Below, piece after piece: positions 54,748 to 62,946 of a DNA stretch of 64,000 bases. Each line of letters opens with the position of its first letter. The first letter of the stretch is position 1. A program made the translations under genes and the position numbers. Source of the DNA: Streptomyces iconiensis (GTDB lineage Bacteria; Actinomycetota; Actinomycetes; Streptomycetales; Streptomycetaceae). The notes under the pieces are model-generated. The model was given only the letters and a program-made list of their open reading frames with translations. It did no database searches and was not told the origin of the DNA. Location: contig NZ_JANCPR020000004.1 of the NCBI RefSeq assembly GCF_028657195.3, positions 186,001 to 250,000 of the forward strand. Direction: 5' to 3'.

Positions 54748-56123
54748 GGTGCGGCCTCCGCGCGGCCGGAGAGATGGCCCAGGGCAACGGCGGCGTGGCA
54801 GGCGATACCGGCCGCGAGGGCTCCCTCGTCGATGTCGCAGCGGCTGGAGTGCAGGGCCGGAGCCCGCTCGGGGGCCAGCCCTGGCGGACAGGCTCCGAGG
54901 AAGGCCAGCGCGCCGGGGACCTCGGCGAGCACGTACGAGAAGTCCTCGGCGGTCATTCCCGGTTCGGGCAGCACCTGGACGCTGCCGGGACCGAGCGCCT
55001 CGGCCGCCGCGCGGAGCACGAACCCGGTGAACCCGGCGTCGTTGACCGTCGGAGGATATCCGGGCCCGATGGAGACCTCGGCCCGTACGCCGTGCGCCGA
55101 GGCGACGCCGTGGGCCACTTGGGAGAGCAGCGCGTGCAGCACCTCGCGGGTGCCCGCGGAGAGCGTCCGCATGGTGCCGGTGAGGTCCACCGTCTCCGGG
55201 ATGACACCGGGCAGCGAACCGGCGCTCAGGCCGCTGACCGTGAGCACCGCCGGCTCGGTCGCCGGGATCCTCCTGGTCACAGCGGACTGGAGGGCCAGCA
55301 CGAGTTCACAGGCAGCCGGCACGGGATCGGCCGCGCCGTGCGGCGCCGAGGCGTGCCCGCCCCGCCCCCTGACCACGATGCGGAACTTGTCGGAGGCCGC
55401 CATCTGCGGGCCGGGCCGCAGATGGAGCGTGCCGCTGGGCAGGCCCGGCATCACATGCAGTGCGAAAGCGGCATCGACCGGCCGCCCCTCGCCGCCGTCC
55501 GGGCCGCTTCCCGCGAGCACGCCCTCGTCGATCATGTAACGGGCTCCGTGGCAGCCCTCCTCGCCGGGCTGGAACATGAAGACCACCTGTCCCGCGATCT
55601 CCTCCCTGCGTGCCGCGAGCAGCCGCGCGGCTCCCACCAGCATGGCCATGTGCGCGTCATGGCCGCAGGCGTGCATCACGCCGGGGAAGCGCGAGGCGAA
55701 CTCCCGCTCCGTCGCCTCGTGCACGGGCAGCGCGTCCATGTCCGCACGCAGCAGCAGAGTGGGCCCTTCCCGTGCCCCGCGCAGGACGCCGGTCACCGAA
55801 GTGAGCCGTTCCCCCGTACGGATGTCCAGGCCCAGGCCGTCCAGGGCGTGCAGGACGCGCCGCTGTGTCTCCGGCACCTGGAGGCCGACCTCCGGCCCTG
55901 CGTGCAGGACCCGGCGCAGCGCGACGGCGTCGGCCGCGTACCGCCCGGCCTCCTCCAGGAGCGCGCCGGCCCCTTGCGCCGCCGGGGGCGCGCCGGGCGC
56001 GGAAGCACCGGATGGGGAAGCACTGGAAAGGGGAGCAGCGGAAGGAGGAGCAGCGAGCGGGGGAGCGGCGGCCCGGGACGGAGTGGAGGCGGGCTCAGCG
56101 CTCGCGCGGTCCGTGGAGTGCAT
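54744..56123 (-). CDS. M20 family amidohydrolase (hippurate-hydrolase-like)
   Basis: The 459-residue protein starts with a low-complexity Ala/Pro/Ser-rich 60 residues after the ATG at 56123, which has a GAAAGGAGC site. The M20D catalytic part has LLLRADMDALPVHEAT, HACGHDAHMAMLVGAARLL and MFQPGEEGCHGARYMI, giving the metal ligands. The lid domain follows (FRIVVRGRGGHASAPH). These enzymes remove N-acyl groups from amino acids. It is encoded between the HAD and GNAT genes in one leftward run. Confidence 0.9.
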   Translation of the reverse strand: MHSTDRASAEPASTPSRAAAPPLAAPPSAAPLSSASPSGASAPGAPPAAQGAGALLEEAGRYAADAVALRRVLHAGPEVGLQVPETQRRVLHALDGLGLDIRTGERLTSVTGVLRGAREGPTLLLRADMDALPVHEATEREFASRFPGVMHACGHDAHMAMLVGAARLLAARREEIAGQVVFMFQPGEEGCHGARYMIDEGVLAGSGPDGGEGRPVDAAFALHVMPGLPSGTLHLRPGPQMAASDKFRIVVRGRGGHASAPHGAADPVPAACELVLALQSAVTRRIPATEPAVLTVSGLSAGSLPGVIPETVDLTGTMRTLSAGTREVLHALLSQVAHGVASAHGVRAEVSIGPGYPPTVNDAGFTGFVLRAAAEALGPGSVQVLPEPGMTAEDFSYVLAEVPGALAFLGACPPGLAPERAPALHSSRCDIDEGALAAGIACHAAVALGHLSGRAEAAP

Positions 56124-56166
56124 GGTGCGGGCTCCTTTCAGCGCGTAAGGCTCGGGTCCTGGCGGC

Positions 56167-57186
56167 TCACGACCGTGCGGCGGACGCGAGGCCGGCCAGC
56201 GCCCGCAGCGTTCCCGGCGGGGTGGCGGCCGACCAGGTGGCGGCGCAGGCGGCCCACAGCGCGTCGCACGCGTCGCCCCGCCCGTCCAGCGCCAGTTCGC
56301 CCTGCTGGACCCGGGCGACCCAGCCGCCGCACGCGTACCCGCCCGTACGCCGGGCCACCTCACGGGCGGGCGCCAGCAACCCCCGCAGGTCGGCGGCCAG
56401 ATGGGTGGGGCGGCACGGTGCGGGCGCGCACAGCAGGTCCTGCGGCGTGGTCGTCCCGGTGAGGACCAGCAGGCTGTCGTAACCGGCGTGGTGTGCCGCC
56501 CGGATGTCGGTGTCCAGCCGGTCACCGACCATCAGCGGACGCCGGGCGCCAGTACGCGCCGCACCCTCGCGCGGAAGCGCGGCCGACGGCTTGCCCGCCA
56601 CCGTGGGTACCACCCCCGTGGCGGCGCCGACCACATCGGCGAGGGTGCCGTTGCCCGGTGCCGTGCCCCTGGCGGTGGGGGCCGTACGGTCCGCGTTGGT
56701 GACGATCCAGGAAGCCCCGCGCGCGACGGCGTACGCCGCTTCGGCGAGGTCGCGCCAGGCGACCGTCGGCGCGAAGCCCTGGATCACACAGACGGGTCCG
56801 TCGTCGACGGAACCGACCGGTTCGAGCCCCCGGGCCCGGACGGCGGCCATGAGGGCTTCGCCGCCGATGACCAGCACGGGGGCTCCGGGGCCACAGCGCT
56901 CGGCGGCGAGCCGCGCCGCGGTCTGCGCCGAGGTCACGACGTCCTTCTCCTCGGCCGGCACGCCGAGCTTCCGCAACCGCGCGGCAACGGTGCCGGGGGC
57001 GCCGAAAGCGTTGTTCGTGACGTAGACCAGGCGCATTCCGCGGCGGCGTGCCCCGGCCAGTGAGTCCACCGCGTGATCCACGGCATGCGGCCCCACGTAG
57101 ACGACACCGTCGAGGTCCACGAGAGCGGCGTCGTACCGCTGCGCCAGCGGAAGGCCGCCTTCCGGCGCGGGGGAGCCGCGCGTCAT
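56167..57186 (-). CDS. HAD-IIA family phosphatase (NagD-like)
   Basis: The 339-residue protein carries DAALVDLDGVVYVGPHAV (nucleophile motif), VYVTNNAFGAPGTVAARLRKLG, GKPSAALP and MVGDRLDTDIRAAHHAGYDSLLVLTG. This order defines the HAD-IIA group of small phosphatases. The C-terminal 90 residues (GGYACGGWVARVQQGELAL) form an extra segment also seen in actinobacterial homologues. It lies 31 bases after the deacetylase-like gene. A pathway role is uncertain. Confidence 0.9.
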   Translation of the reverse strand: MTRGSPAPEGGLPLAQRYDAALVDLDGVVYVGPHAVDHAVDSLAGARRRGMRLVYVTNNAFGAPGTVAARLRKLGVPAEEKDVVTSAQTAARLAAERCGPGAPVLVIGGEALMAAVRARGLEPVGSVDDGPVCVIQGFAPTVAWRDLAEAAYAVARGASWIVTNADRTAPTARGTAPGNGTLADVVGAATGVVPTVAGKPSAALPREGAARTGARRPLMVGDRLDTDIRAAHHAGYDSLLVLTGTTTPQDLLCAPAPCRPTHLAADLRGLLAPAREVARRTGGYACGGWVARVQQGELALDGRGDACDALWAACAATWSAATPPGTLRALAGLASAARS

Positions 57187-57217
57187 GTCCGCCGCCGTCC
57201 CGGCACGGCTCCGCCCC

Positions 57218-58153
57218 TCAACCTCCCAGCCCCGCCTGCTCCTTGACGTACGCCGCCACCTGCGCGTGCGTCGCGTACCAGACGCCTTCGTGGCGCCCGA
57301 TGTGTTCCAGGAGGTCTTCCAGAACGACCATCCGTGAGCGGTGGCCGATCACATGTGGATGCATCGTCATCTGGAACAGCCCGCCCTCCACGTACGCCGC
57401 GTCGAACTCGTCGCGCCAGATGCTCGCCACCTGCCGGGGAACGGCGTAGGGGCGCACATCGGTGTACCGGTCCATCGTGAAGTAGACCGCGTCGTCGCGT
57501 ATCCACTCGGGCGGCAACTCGACGAGCCCCGTCCGCACCCCGTCGGCCAGCACCTCGTACGGGTCGTCGTCCGCCATCAGCGAGGAGTCGTACAGGAGCC
57601 CCAACTCCTGGATGATCTCCAGGGTGTGGTCGCTGAAGTCCCACGAAGGAGTACGGATGCCCTGCGGGCGCTGCCCCGAGAGGCGTTCGAGCGTGTCGGC
57701 GCAGCGGAACGTCAACTCCCGCTCGTCCTTGGCCTCCAGCAGCATGTTCCGCTCATGGATCCAGCCGTGTATGCCCACCTCGTGTCCCCGGTCGGTGTAG
57801 CCGCGCGCCTCCTCGGGGCGCAGCAGCGCGCAGACGGCGGGCATGAAGAAGGTCGCCGGGACGGAGTGCCGCTCCAGCAGCGCGAGGATGCGCGGCACGC
57901 CCACCCGGGCTCCGTACTCGCCCTGTGAGAGCTTGCCCGGCCTCGTCTCGGCGTCACGCAGCGGGATCGTCTCGTGGTCCGGGTCGAACGAGAGCGCCAC
58001 GGCGGCCCTGGCGCCGTGCGGCCACCCGGCCGGCTTGAGGCTGCGCCCGGCACGTGCGCGCTCCACGTGCCGGCGCCACTCGTGTTCCTCCCACTGCCAA
58101 GGGAGCCGCTCCTGCGAGGCGTTCGAGTAGCGCTGTGCTCCGGGAGGCTCCAT
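57218..58153 (-). CDS. polysaccharide-deacetylase-fold hydrolase (PgdA/PuuE-like)
   Basis: This protein of about 311 residues has the NodB-fold motifs SFDPDHET, HEVGIHGWIHERN, RTPSWDFSDHTLEIIQELGLLYDSSL and FQMTMHPHVIGH. It belongs to the branch that includes HpPgdA-type and PuuE allantoinase-type enzymes, which often cleave cyclic imides or ureides instead of polysaccharides. That reaction type would suit a ureido-Dap pathway, but this is inference. I chose the ATG at 58153 because GAGGAG lies at good spacing; the GTG at 58159 is the alternative. It is the first gene of the leftward run. Confidence 0.88.
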   Translation of the reverse strand: MEPPGAQRYSNASQERLPWQWEEHEWRRHVERARAGRSLKPAGWPHGARAAVALSFDPDHETIPLRDAETRPGKLSQGEYGARVGVPRILALLERHSVPATFFMPAVCALLRPEEARGYTDRGHEVGIHGWIHERNMLLEAKDERELTFRCADTLERLSGQRPQGIRTPSWDFSDHTLEIIQELGLLYDSSLMADDDPYEVLADGVRTGLVELPPEWIRDDAVYFTMDRYTDVRPYAVPRQVASIWRDEFDAAYVEGGLFQMTMHPHVIGHRSRMVVLEDLLEHIGRHEGVWYATHAQVAAYVKEQAGLGG

Positions 58154-58744
58154 CTCCACTCCTCACGACGACTGTCCCGCGCCGACTGTCCTGTGCCTAC
58201 TGGCCCGTTCCGACTGCCCTGTGCCTACTGCCTTGAGCCGGCCTTCCAGCGACGACTGCCTGCCCCGGTCATGGTGACAGCGCCGCACCGGCCCGGGCAG
58301 GAGCGCGAACTGGACAGAATGCGGGGAAACCCAAGGGCCTCGCTCACAAGGGGCGTACGCCGTCTCGGAGACAGCTTCGGACGGTAAGAGGCAGCTTCGG
58401 GCGGTAACGGGTCATGCCGGGGACCGCGGTGGAGGGCCGGCACCGTGTTGCCCGGTGCTGGCAACTCCCTTCCGTTGCCGACTGGATTCCGTGCATTCCC
58501 TTGCCGAATGGGTACGGAATGCGGCCGGAGCACCCCTGTGTATGGCCCCCAATGCCCTCGCACACACAGCCCCTTGGCCCCGGCCGCCCATGGTGCGGTC
58601 GCATTCCCTCAGTGCTTCGTGAGAGTTCCTTGGGGTGGTTTGAGATATGTACTCCCGAACGGATCCAGAAGCTCGGTCATTCTGTAGTCAGCCCGGTGGG
58701 GGCAGCACATTGTTCCCACGTACTCCGGACAAAGGAGAGTTCCC
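58154..58744. other. intergenic region upstream of the lasso cluster, with two tandem repeats
   Basis: No gene was recognised. A 28-base unit starting CCGACTG is repeated at 58182-58209 and 58210-58237. A 20-base unit starting CAGCTTCGG is repeated at 58372-58391 and 58392-58411. The last 150 bases are AT-richer and probably hold the lasso promoter; TTGAGATATGTA near 58640 is a weak candidate. A clear AAAGGAG site precedes the precursor start. Confidence 0.55.
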
Positions 58745-58882
58745 ATGGAGAAGCACGAGACGGTCGAGGTAGAGGTGTACGAGCCGCCGGCGATGCTGGA
58801 GGCGGGAGAGTTCGCGGAGGTGACTCTGGGTCCGCCGGTCGGCCCCATGAGGGACCGCTACTTCCGCTCCTGGCACCACTGA
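58745..58882 (+). CDS. lasso peptide precursor
   Basis: The 45-residue precursor has a 28-residue leader with the lasso motif Tyr12-x-x-Pro15, then Gly21-x-Phe23, and Thr27 at the -2 position. The predicted core is GPPVGPMRDRYFRSWHH, cleaved after Leu28. Gly1 and Asp9 would form a nine-residue macrolactam ring, leaving the tail RYFRSWHH with bulky Tyr, Phe and Trp as plugs. There are no cysteines, so it is a class II type. The calculated monoisotopic mass with one macrolactam is about 2076.0 Da. The gene is 21 bases before the cyclase gene. Confidence 0.93.
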   Translation: MEKHETVEVEVYEPPAMLEAGEFAEVTLGPPVGPMRDRYFRSWHH

Positions 58883-58903
58883 GCTGTCAGCGAGGTAGCG
58901 GGC

Positions 58904-60838
58904 GTGGAGTGGTTCGCCGTTCTCCCGGACGGTGAGGCGTCTTCCGCGGCGGCCGGCGCGCTGCGCCCGCTCGCCTCACGGATGATCGAGCACGCCTCAG
59001 GACGGCCGTGGATCGTGGGCGACTGGCCGGATGAGGCGGTCGGGACCGTGAGCGCGGGCGGGGCCCGCCTGGTGGTGGTCGGCGAGTGGTCGGCCGCCAC
59101 CTCCGTGCTGCGGCGGCGCCTGGCCGAGGTGGAGTCGGTGGAGCAGGCAGGCGCTCTGGGGGAGCAGGTGCCGGGCTGTTTCCACCTGGTGGCCTCCGTG
59201 GGGGGACAGGTGAGGGTGCAGGGCACCCTGGCAGCCGTGCGCCGGGTGTTCTCCGCGCGGGTGGCGGGCGTGCACGTGGCGTGCGACCGCGCGGACGTAC
59301 TGGCGCGGCTGACGGGGGCTTCCTGGGACCCGGAGTGGCTGGCGCTGCGGCTCACAGGACTGGCGATGCCGTTCCCCTTCCACGAGACCTCGCCGTGGCG
59401 GGGCGTACGCGCTGTGCCGTCGGACTGCTGGCTCCGGCTGGGGAGCGAAGGGCGGGCGGAGGAGAAGCGAAGGTGGCACGCGCCCGAGCCGGAACTGCCG
59501 CTCGCCGAGGGGGCTTTGCGGGTGCGGGAGGCGCTGACGGCGGCGGTCGCGGTCCGTACGACGGGCGGGGGCACGGTCAGCACGGACCTGTCGGGTGGCA
59601 TGGACTCCACCAGCCTGGCCTTTCTGGCCGCTCGCGGATCGGCCGATGTGGTGACGTACCGCATGGCGGAGGCCGACGCGGGAAACGACGACGCTGACTT
59701 CGCCGAGCTGGCAGCTTCCCGGCTGCCACGGTGCCGGCACCTCGTCGTGCCGGCGGACGAGAGCCCGGGAGTGTTCGGCGGGCTGGGCCCTGCGGAGGCC
59801 CGGAACGGCGCGTACGGGGAAGAGCCGTTCGGCTGGGTGCTCAATCAGGCACGGCTGGAATACGAGGTCCGCAACCTGGCCCGGACCGGTACGCGGGTGC
59901 ATCTGGGCGGTCATGGCGGGGACGAGGTGTTCCGGCCCGGCGGCCACGCCCATCTGCACGATCTCGTCCGCAGGCGGCCGGGTGCGGGGCTGCGTGCCGT
60001 GCGGGACCACAGGATCATGTCCGGCTGTTCATGGCCGGCGGTATGGCGGGCGCTGGGGGACCGGCGTAGTCCGGCGCGGGAACTGGCCGTACGCGCAGCC
60101 GAGTTGACGTCTGCGCCGGCGCGGCGCGGTTTCGATGTGGGATGGAGCTGGCCGCTGGAGATGCCTCCGTGGGCGAGCCCCGAGGCGGTCCAGGCAGCCA
60201 GGACGCTGCTCAGGCGAAGCGCCGCCGAGGCGCCGGAACCGCTCGCTCCGTGGCGGGAGCAGCACAGTGTGCTGGTGATGGCCCGGTGCTCAGGCGGCGT
60301 GCTCGGGCAGGCCGGGCGGCTGTCGGCCCGGACGGCAGGCGTGCGCCTGGCCGCGCCGTTCCTCGACGACCAGGTCCTGGAGGCGGCCCTTGCGGTACGG
60401 CCGGAGGAGCGGAACCACCCCGGCCGGTACAAACCCCTGCTGGCCGAGGCGATGGACGGCATCCTTCCCCGGCGGATCGCGCGCCGTACGACCAAGGGCG
60501 AATTCAGCGCGGACTTCCATCACGGCCTGTGCCGGTACCGCGCCGACCTGCTCGACCTGTTCGCGGACTCGCGCCTGGCCCGGCACGGCCTGGTCGACGC
60601 CGAGGCGCTGCGGCAGACCCTGCTGACCCCGCACCCCGATGTGGCCGCCTCAGCACCGCTGGACGGCACGCTCGCCTGCGAAATGTGGCTGCACGCCGTG
60701 GAGGCTGCGGCCCCGGACGGCGAACCCGACGAGCCCGCCGAATCCCGACGCCCAAGGAAGAGCAAGGACAAGCAAGGACGAACAAGAAGAACGAACAAGA
60801 AGGACGAACAAGAAGGAGGTGAGGGCAGTGAGTTTTGA
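58904..60838 (+). CDS. lasso peptide macrolactam synthetase (asparagine-synthase-like)
   Basis: The 644-residue protein activates the core Asp side chain with ATP and closes the ring. The synthase domain shows the PPi-loop TDLSGGMDSTSLAFLA. An N-terminal asparagine-synthase-like part precedes it, including FHETSPWRGVRAVPSDCWL. The normal family end is about LDGTLACEMWLHA. After this come about 45 extra residues rich in Lys, Arg, Glu and Gln (RKSKDKQGRTRRTNKKDEQE), encoded by A-rich direct repeats. The GTG start lies 21 bases after the precursor. The stop overlaps the start of the protease gene. Confidence 0.93.
   Translation: MEWFAVLPDGEASSAAAGALRPLASRMIEHASGRPWIVGDWPDEAVGTVSAGGARLVVVGEWSAATSVLRRRLAEVESVEQAGALGEQVPGCFHLVASVGGQVRVQGTLAAVRRVFSARVAGVHVACDRADVLARLTGASWDPEWLALRLTGLAMPFPFHETSPWRGVRAVPSDCWLRLGSEGRAEEKRRWHAPEPELPLAEGALRVREALTAAVAVRTTGGGTVSTDLSGGMDSTSLAFLAARGSADVVTYRMAEADAGNDDADFAELAASRLPRCRHLVVPADESPGVFGGLGPAEARNGAYGEEPFGWVLNQARLEYEVRNLARTGTRVHLGGHGGDEVFRPGGHAHLHDLVRRRPGAGLRAVRDHRIMSGCSWPAVWRALGDRRSPARELAVRAAELTSAPARRGFDVGWSWPLEMPPWASPEAVQAARTLLRRSAAEAPEPLAPWREQHSVLVMARCSGGVLGQAGRLSARTAGVRLAAPFLDDQVLEAALAVRPEERNHPGRYKPLLAEAMDGILPRRIARRTTKGEFSADFHHGLCRYRADLLDLFADSRLARHGLVDAEALRQTLLTPHPDVAASAPLDGTLACEMWLHAVEAAAPDGEPDEPAESRRPRKSKDKQGRTRRTNKKDEQEGGEGSEF
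60751..60815 (+). repeat. A-rich GAACAAGAAG-type repeats at the cyclase 3' end
   Basis: Units related to CAAGGAC, GAACAAGAAG and GGACGAACAAGAAG recur from 60751 to 60815. Their A content is far above that of the surrounding genes. They encode the charged tail of the cyclase and end in the protease ribosome site AAGGAGGTGAG. They occupy the position where a separate RRE gene usually lies. Confidence 0.75.
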
Positions 60839-61289
60839 CACGACGCTGGCCGACCGCCGGCCACTACCCCTACGTCAACGGCCCTCGGCGGCGCTCGCCG
60901 CAGTGGCGGCACGGCTGCTCGCCACCCGTTCCCCGCACCGCATCACCCGCGTACTGACGGCCGTACGCACCGGCGCACGGCCGGCCACCGCCGATGAGGC
61001 CCTGGCGGCCCGCGATGCCGTGGTCCGTATCAGCCGGCGCTGTGCCACCGATTCCGGATGTCTGCCGCGTTCCCTGGCCACCGTGCTGTTGTGCCGGCTG
61101 CGCGGCACATGGCCCACCTGGTGCACGGGTGTGCGCACCCAGCCCTTCAGCGCACACGCGTGGGTCGTCGCCGGCGGACAACCGGTCGGCGAACCCCGGT
61201 CCGCGGGGACCTACACCCCCGTTGTCACTGTCCCTCCGGCAGGCGAGGAGCCCGCGGTGGGCGATGTTCCCCCGGCAGGTGAGCGATGA
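60828..61289 (+). CDS. lasso peptide leader protease (B2, transglutaminase-like)
   Basis: From the GTG at 60828 the protein has 153 residues. The catalytic cysteine lies in DSGCLPRSLATVLLCRLRGTWPTWC, where GCLPRSL is the core, and the histidine in FSAHAWVV. The N-terminal helix region reads RITRVLTAVRTGARPATADEALAARDAV, as in stand-alone B2 proteins. It removes the leader from the precursor. An ideal ribosome site precedes the start. The last 20 or so residues are Pro/Ala/Glu-rich and overlap the ABC gene by four bases. Confidence 0.92.
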   Translation: MSFDTTLADRRPLPLRQRPSAALAAVAARLLATRSPHRITRVLTAVRTGARPATADEALAARDAVVRISRRCATDSGCLPRSLATVLLCRLRGTWPTWCTGVRTQPFSAHAWVVAGGQPVGEPRSAGTYTPVVTVPPAGEEPAVGDVPPAGER

Positions 61290-62398
61290 CCAGCGAACAC
61301 ACAGCTTCCGCGCCCCTGGACCGCACGGCTCCCGCCACCCGGCGACCGGCCCCTCGCGCCGACGGCGAAGCGCCGCCGGCACCCGGCGACAGCACCCGGC
61401 CGACAGCCGGGGACGACGCACCGGCACCCGGCAGCATCGAGGCCACCCCACCGGCCGCCGCCATCACCGTCCGTGGCCTGGCCAAGACCTACGGCACGCA
61501 CAAGGCGGTCGACGGCATCGACCTGACCATCAGCCCCGGCGAGATCTTCGGCTTTCTTGGGCCCAACGGGGCGGGCAAGACCACCACCATCGCCATGCTG
61601 TGTGCCCTGACCCGGCCCAGCGCCGGCCGGGCCACGGTGGCGGGTGCCGATGTCGTCACCCAGCCCCAACAGGTCCGCCGCCACGTCGGACTGCTGCTGC
61701 AACACACCGCCGTCGACGGCGAACTGACGCTCCAGCAGAACCTCTACCTCCACGCACGGTTGCACCAGCTCTCCCGCGTACAGGCCCGCAGCCGCACCAC
61801 CGACGTCCTCACCCTCACCGGACTCGCCGCCCGCCGCGGCGACAGAGTCCGCACCCTCTCCGGTGGGATGCGCCGCCGCCTGGAGATCGCCCGCTCCCTG
61901 CTGCACCAGCCGCGTGTGCTCTTCCTGGACGAGCCCTCCACGGGCCTGGACCCGAACGCGCGGGCAGCCATCTGGCGCCATCTGGTCCAACTCCGCAGGC
62001 AGACCGGCACCACCTTGTACATCACCACGCACTACCTCGACGAGGCCGAGCACTGCGACCGCGCTGCCATCATCGACCACGGCCGCATCGTCGCCGTCGG
62101 CACACCGGCCGACCTGAAGGCCGAGATCGGGGACGACCGTATCCACCTGCGCACCGCCGACAACGCCGCCGCTGTCTCCGTGCTGGCTCAGGAGTGCGGA
62201 CTCCCGGCGACCGGCGGGCGCGACGGCCTCACCCTGCGCGTCGCCGACGGCGCCAGGACCGTTCCTCTCGTCTGCGCGGCGCTGGTGGCCCGCGACATCA
62301 CCGTGCACGAGCTGTCCGTCACCCCGCCCAGCCTGGACGACGTGTTCTTCCACCACACCGGCCGCAGCATCGACACCGCCGCCCCGGAACAGCCATGA
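61286..62398 (+). CDS. DrrA-type ABC transporter ATPase (lasso export/immunity)
   Basis: This 370-residue ATPase has a 65-residue disordered N-terminus, Walker A GPNGAGKTTT, signature LSGGMRRRLEIARSLL and Walker B VLFLDEPSTGLDP. The C-terminal domain after residue 260 (HLRTADNAAAVSVLAQECGLP) is typical of the daunorubicin-resistance DrrA group. Such ATPases need a DrrB-type membrane partner. Only a short, unconserved frame follows, so the exporter looks incomplete here. Confidence 0.92.
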   Translation: MTSEHTASAPLDRTAPATRRPAPRADGEAPPAPGDSTRPTAGDDAPAPGSIEATPPAAAITVRGLAKTYGTHKAVDGIDLTISPGEIFGFLGPNGAGKTTTIAMLCALTRPSAGRATVAGADVVTQPQQVRRHVGLLLQHTAVDGELTLQQNLYLHARLHQLSRVQARSRTTDVLTLTGLAARRGDRVRTLSGGMRRRLEIARSLLHQPRVLFLDEPSTGLDPNARAAIWRHLVQLRRQTGTTLYITTHYLDEAEHCDRAAIIDHGRIVAVGTPADLKAEIGDDRIHLRTADNAAAVSVLAQECGLPATGGRDGLTLRVADGARTVPLVCAALVARDITVHELSVTPPSLDDVFFHHTGRSIDTAAPEQP

Positions 62399-62676
62399 CC
62401 CCCACCGTACGAGGCGGGTCAGGAACTCCCGGACAGGGAACACCCTTTCGGGGGACTTCATTTTCTCCTGGCGGCGTCAGTAGTCTCGCAATTCGCGGAG
62501 CCATGCAATTGCATGTGGGTCGCGGTTCCCCACACCCCTTCACGGGAACGGACGTTCATGCCATCGAACACCGCGTGTGCTCCGGAGGGACTGTCAGGGC
62601 GAGGAGAAGGAGCGGAAGATGGAGCGATTCGCGAACGGCGTGCGGGGAGACTCGATTCCGGACGTGGAATGGATGA
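62395..62676 (+). pseudogene. possible remnant of the DrrB-type permease gene start
   Basis: An ATG overlaps the ATPase stop (ATGA), exactly as a co-translated permease would begin. The frame reads MTPTVRGGSGTPGQG and then becomes unstructured, with no hydrophobic segment over 93 codons. It runs through the regulatory region of the next genes. The simplest explanation is a permease gene lost by deletion, leaving its first codons; chance overlap is possible. Confidence 0.3.
62502..62515. promoter_or_regulatory. perfect 14-bp palindrome upstream of regulatory genes
   Basis: CATGCAATTGCATG at 62502-62515 is a perfect palindrome in AT-rich context, 104 bases before the DUF397 gene and just after the lasso ATPase gene. 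It is a strong candidate operator, perhaps for the XRE regulator encoded downstream. Confidence 0.5.
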
Positions 62677-62858
62677 AGTCCAGCCTGAGCAGCCCTACGG
62701 GGAACTGTGTGGAGCTGGCACGGCTGCCGGAGGAAGGTCTGGTGGCGATGCGGAACTCACGCCATCCCGACGGCCCCGCACTCGTGTACACGCGCGAGGA
62801 GATGGTGGCATTCGTCGGTGCCGCCAAGCGGGGTGAGTTCGACTGCGTGATTGACTGA
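62619..62858 (+). CDS. DUF397 protein
   Basis: This 79-residue protein shows the DUF397 signature: WMKSSLSSPTGNCVELARLPEEGLVAMRNSRHPDGPALVYTREEMVAF. Proteins of this family are encoded beside XRE/DUF5753 regulators in Streptomyces and probably act with them, in a way compared to toxin-antitoxin or anti-regulator pairs. The start follows GGAGAAGGAGCGGAAG. The XRE gene is 88 bases downstream in the same direction. Confidence 0.93.
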   Translation: MERFANGVRGDSIPDVEWMKSSLSSPTGNCVELARLPEEGLVAMRNSRHPDGPALVYTREEMVAFVGAAKRGEFDCVID

Positions 62859-62946
62859 AAGGGCACCCGCATTCCCCTTGTCCCGGCGGAAATCACTGCC
62901 CATCCTTGAGGGTTGATATTTCTTGTCATCCCGATGAGGAGGGCGT

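Noticed and set aside
58904..60838. RRE domain fused to the lasso cyclase
   Set aside because: The N-terminal region looks like the usual asparagine-synthase-type part, and the C-terminal extra tail is low-complexity and charged, without a PqqD-like winged-helix pattern.
60994..62676. 560-codon rightward frame across the lasso protease and ATPase
   Set aside because: It is out of frame with both real genes. Only its last part, from 62395, is kept as a possible permease remnant.
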